Part shown: piece by piece, positions 63,453-64,000 of the stretch
How the letters are laid out: each line of letters begins with the position of its first letter
Position numbering within the stretch: position 1 is the stretch's first letter
NCBI GenBank assembly: GCA_963793465.1
Contig: CAWCAJ010000012.1
Span: forward strand, 1-64,000
Direction: 5' to 3'
From: CAJQPP01 sp963793465
GTDB lineage: Bacteria > Planctomycetota > Planctomycetia > Pirellulales > Pirellulaceae
Length of the DNA: 64,000 nt
The notes under the pieces: model-generated
The model's database searches: none
The model's input: only the letters and a program-made list of their open reading frames with translations
Told to the model about the DNA's origin: nothing
Made by a program: the position numbers and the translations under genes

Positions 63453-64000
63453 TCAATCGACCGTCCAGATATCACCGCTACGCAGCAAGGCATTCAAATC
63501 TCCAGCACCGTAATCGGCGATGGCGGCGTCCACCTGTTGATTCAATGCCTCGTCATACGTGGGTCGAGAGACGGATCGAAACACGCCGATTGGCTCAGGA
63601 AACTCGGGCACCCGCATCCGACTCAGCAGAAATGCCGGCGTAGGATTTTCACATGTTTCGTCATGCACCCACAGATCCGCTGCATCGGCGTCGGTCACCT
63701 CGGGCAGCAGCCCATTCAATCGAATGCCCTTCTCCGAATCGTTACCAAATATCAGCGGTTTTCCATGTTCCAGGACCACCGAGTTCTCCAGCTTGACGTC
63801 CTTTTCCTTCATGTAATCCCACACGCCGTCATTGAACACGTTGCAATTCTGATAAACCTCTACAAACGAAGTCCCTTTGTGGTGAGCTGCCCGTGTCAAG
63901 GTCGACACCAGATGCTTGATATTGAAGTCGACCGAGCGGGCCACGAACGAAGCTTCCGCGGCAATCGCAATTGAAAGCGGGTTCAAGGGATGGTCAATCG
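63453..64000 (-). CDS. korB: 2-oxoacid:ferredoxin oxidoreductase beta subunit (partial)
   Basis: The frame is open across the right edge (IDHPLNPLSIAIAAEASFVA) and ends at 63453; the N-terminal part with the thiamine site is outside. Visible parts are NPLSIAIAAEASFVARSVDF, HHKGTSFVEVYQNCNVFNDG and the C-terminal LWVHDETCENPTPAFLLSRM, typical of the KorB/PorB type. With KorA it decarboxylates 2-oxoglutarate or a related acid and reduces ferredoxin. KorB is the best guess; other 2-oxoacid oxidoreductases share this part. Confidence 0.85.
   Translation of the reverse strand, partial: IDHPLNPLSIAIAAEASFVARSVDFNIKHLVSTLTRAAHHKGTSFVEVYQNCNVFNDGVWDYMKEKDVKLENSVVLEHGKPLIFGNDSEKGIRLNGLLPEVTDADAADLWVHDETCENPTPAFLLSRMRVPEFPEPIGVFRSVSRPTYDEALNQQVDAAIADYGAGDLNALLRSGDIWTVD

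Overview
The window looks like a piece of a planctomycete chromosome, probably from the Pirellulales. Evidence for this is a BBP7-type outer-membrane protein, an ECF sigma factor next to a Ser/Thr kinase with a TIGR03067-like domain, a secreted leucine-rich-repeat protein, long TPR membrane proteins, two Gfo/Idh/MocA oxidoreductases (one with a Tat signal), and a GldA/GldFG/DUF4340 transporter locus. The genus cannot be fixed from sequence alone.

The window has two halves that meet at an initiator tRNA gene (26409-26482, minus strand). The left half (1-26.4 kb) is an accessory zone with heavy gene decay. It holds a frameshifted amidohydrolase and a fragment of a second one, an intact DUF3299-NicO nickel/cobalt exporter fusion, a small broken gene followed by an integron attC-like hairpin, a frameshifted sigma factor and kinase, a broken WD40 protein, and a glycosyltransferase translationally coupled to a serine recombinase. 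That last module is partly duplicated, and one recombinase copy is split by an IS1380-type element. Next come an intact LRR protein, three copies of a tRNA-downstream repeat, a 44-nt duplicate of the tRNA 3' half, and a patchwork of IS3, IS66, IS1380, RAYT, DDE-transposase and group II intron remnants around a frameshifted TPR gene. A small membrane protein/winged-helix regulator operon closes this half.

The right half (26.5-64 kb) is mostly intact chromosomal backbone: trmL, ispG, mgtE, a GldA-GldFG-DUF4340 ABC locus (its ATPase carries the only frameshift in this half), a double GNAT protein, an LpxL-like acyltransferase, an oxidoreductase, a CPBP protease, pgsA, rimO, rsgA with a small basic partner, a PAS-GAF-REC protein, a membrane metallophosphoesterase, a disordered secreted protein, a BBP7 porin-like protein, two TPR membrane proteins, a DoxX-like/Tat-oxidoreductase pair, a pseudokinase, a GT4 glycosyltransferase and the end of a 2-oxoacid:ferredoxin oxidoreductase beta subunit. 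Short tandem arrays (14, 8, 15 and 55 bp units) sit in several intergenic gaps.

The most interesting candidate system is the glycosyltransferase-recombinase module (9.4-14.7 kb). A two-domain glycosyltransferase overlaps by four bases a Gin/Hin-type serine recombinase, and the recombining half of the module is present twice as a mosaic direct repeat. This could be a decayed surface-glycan diversification cassette or a remnant of a phage-like element. Frame calls were made by reading the sequence by eye; no database search was possible.
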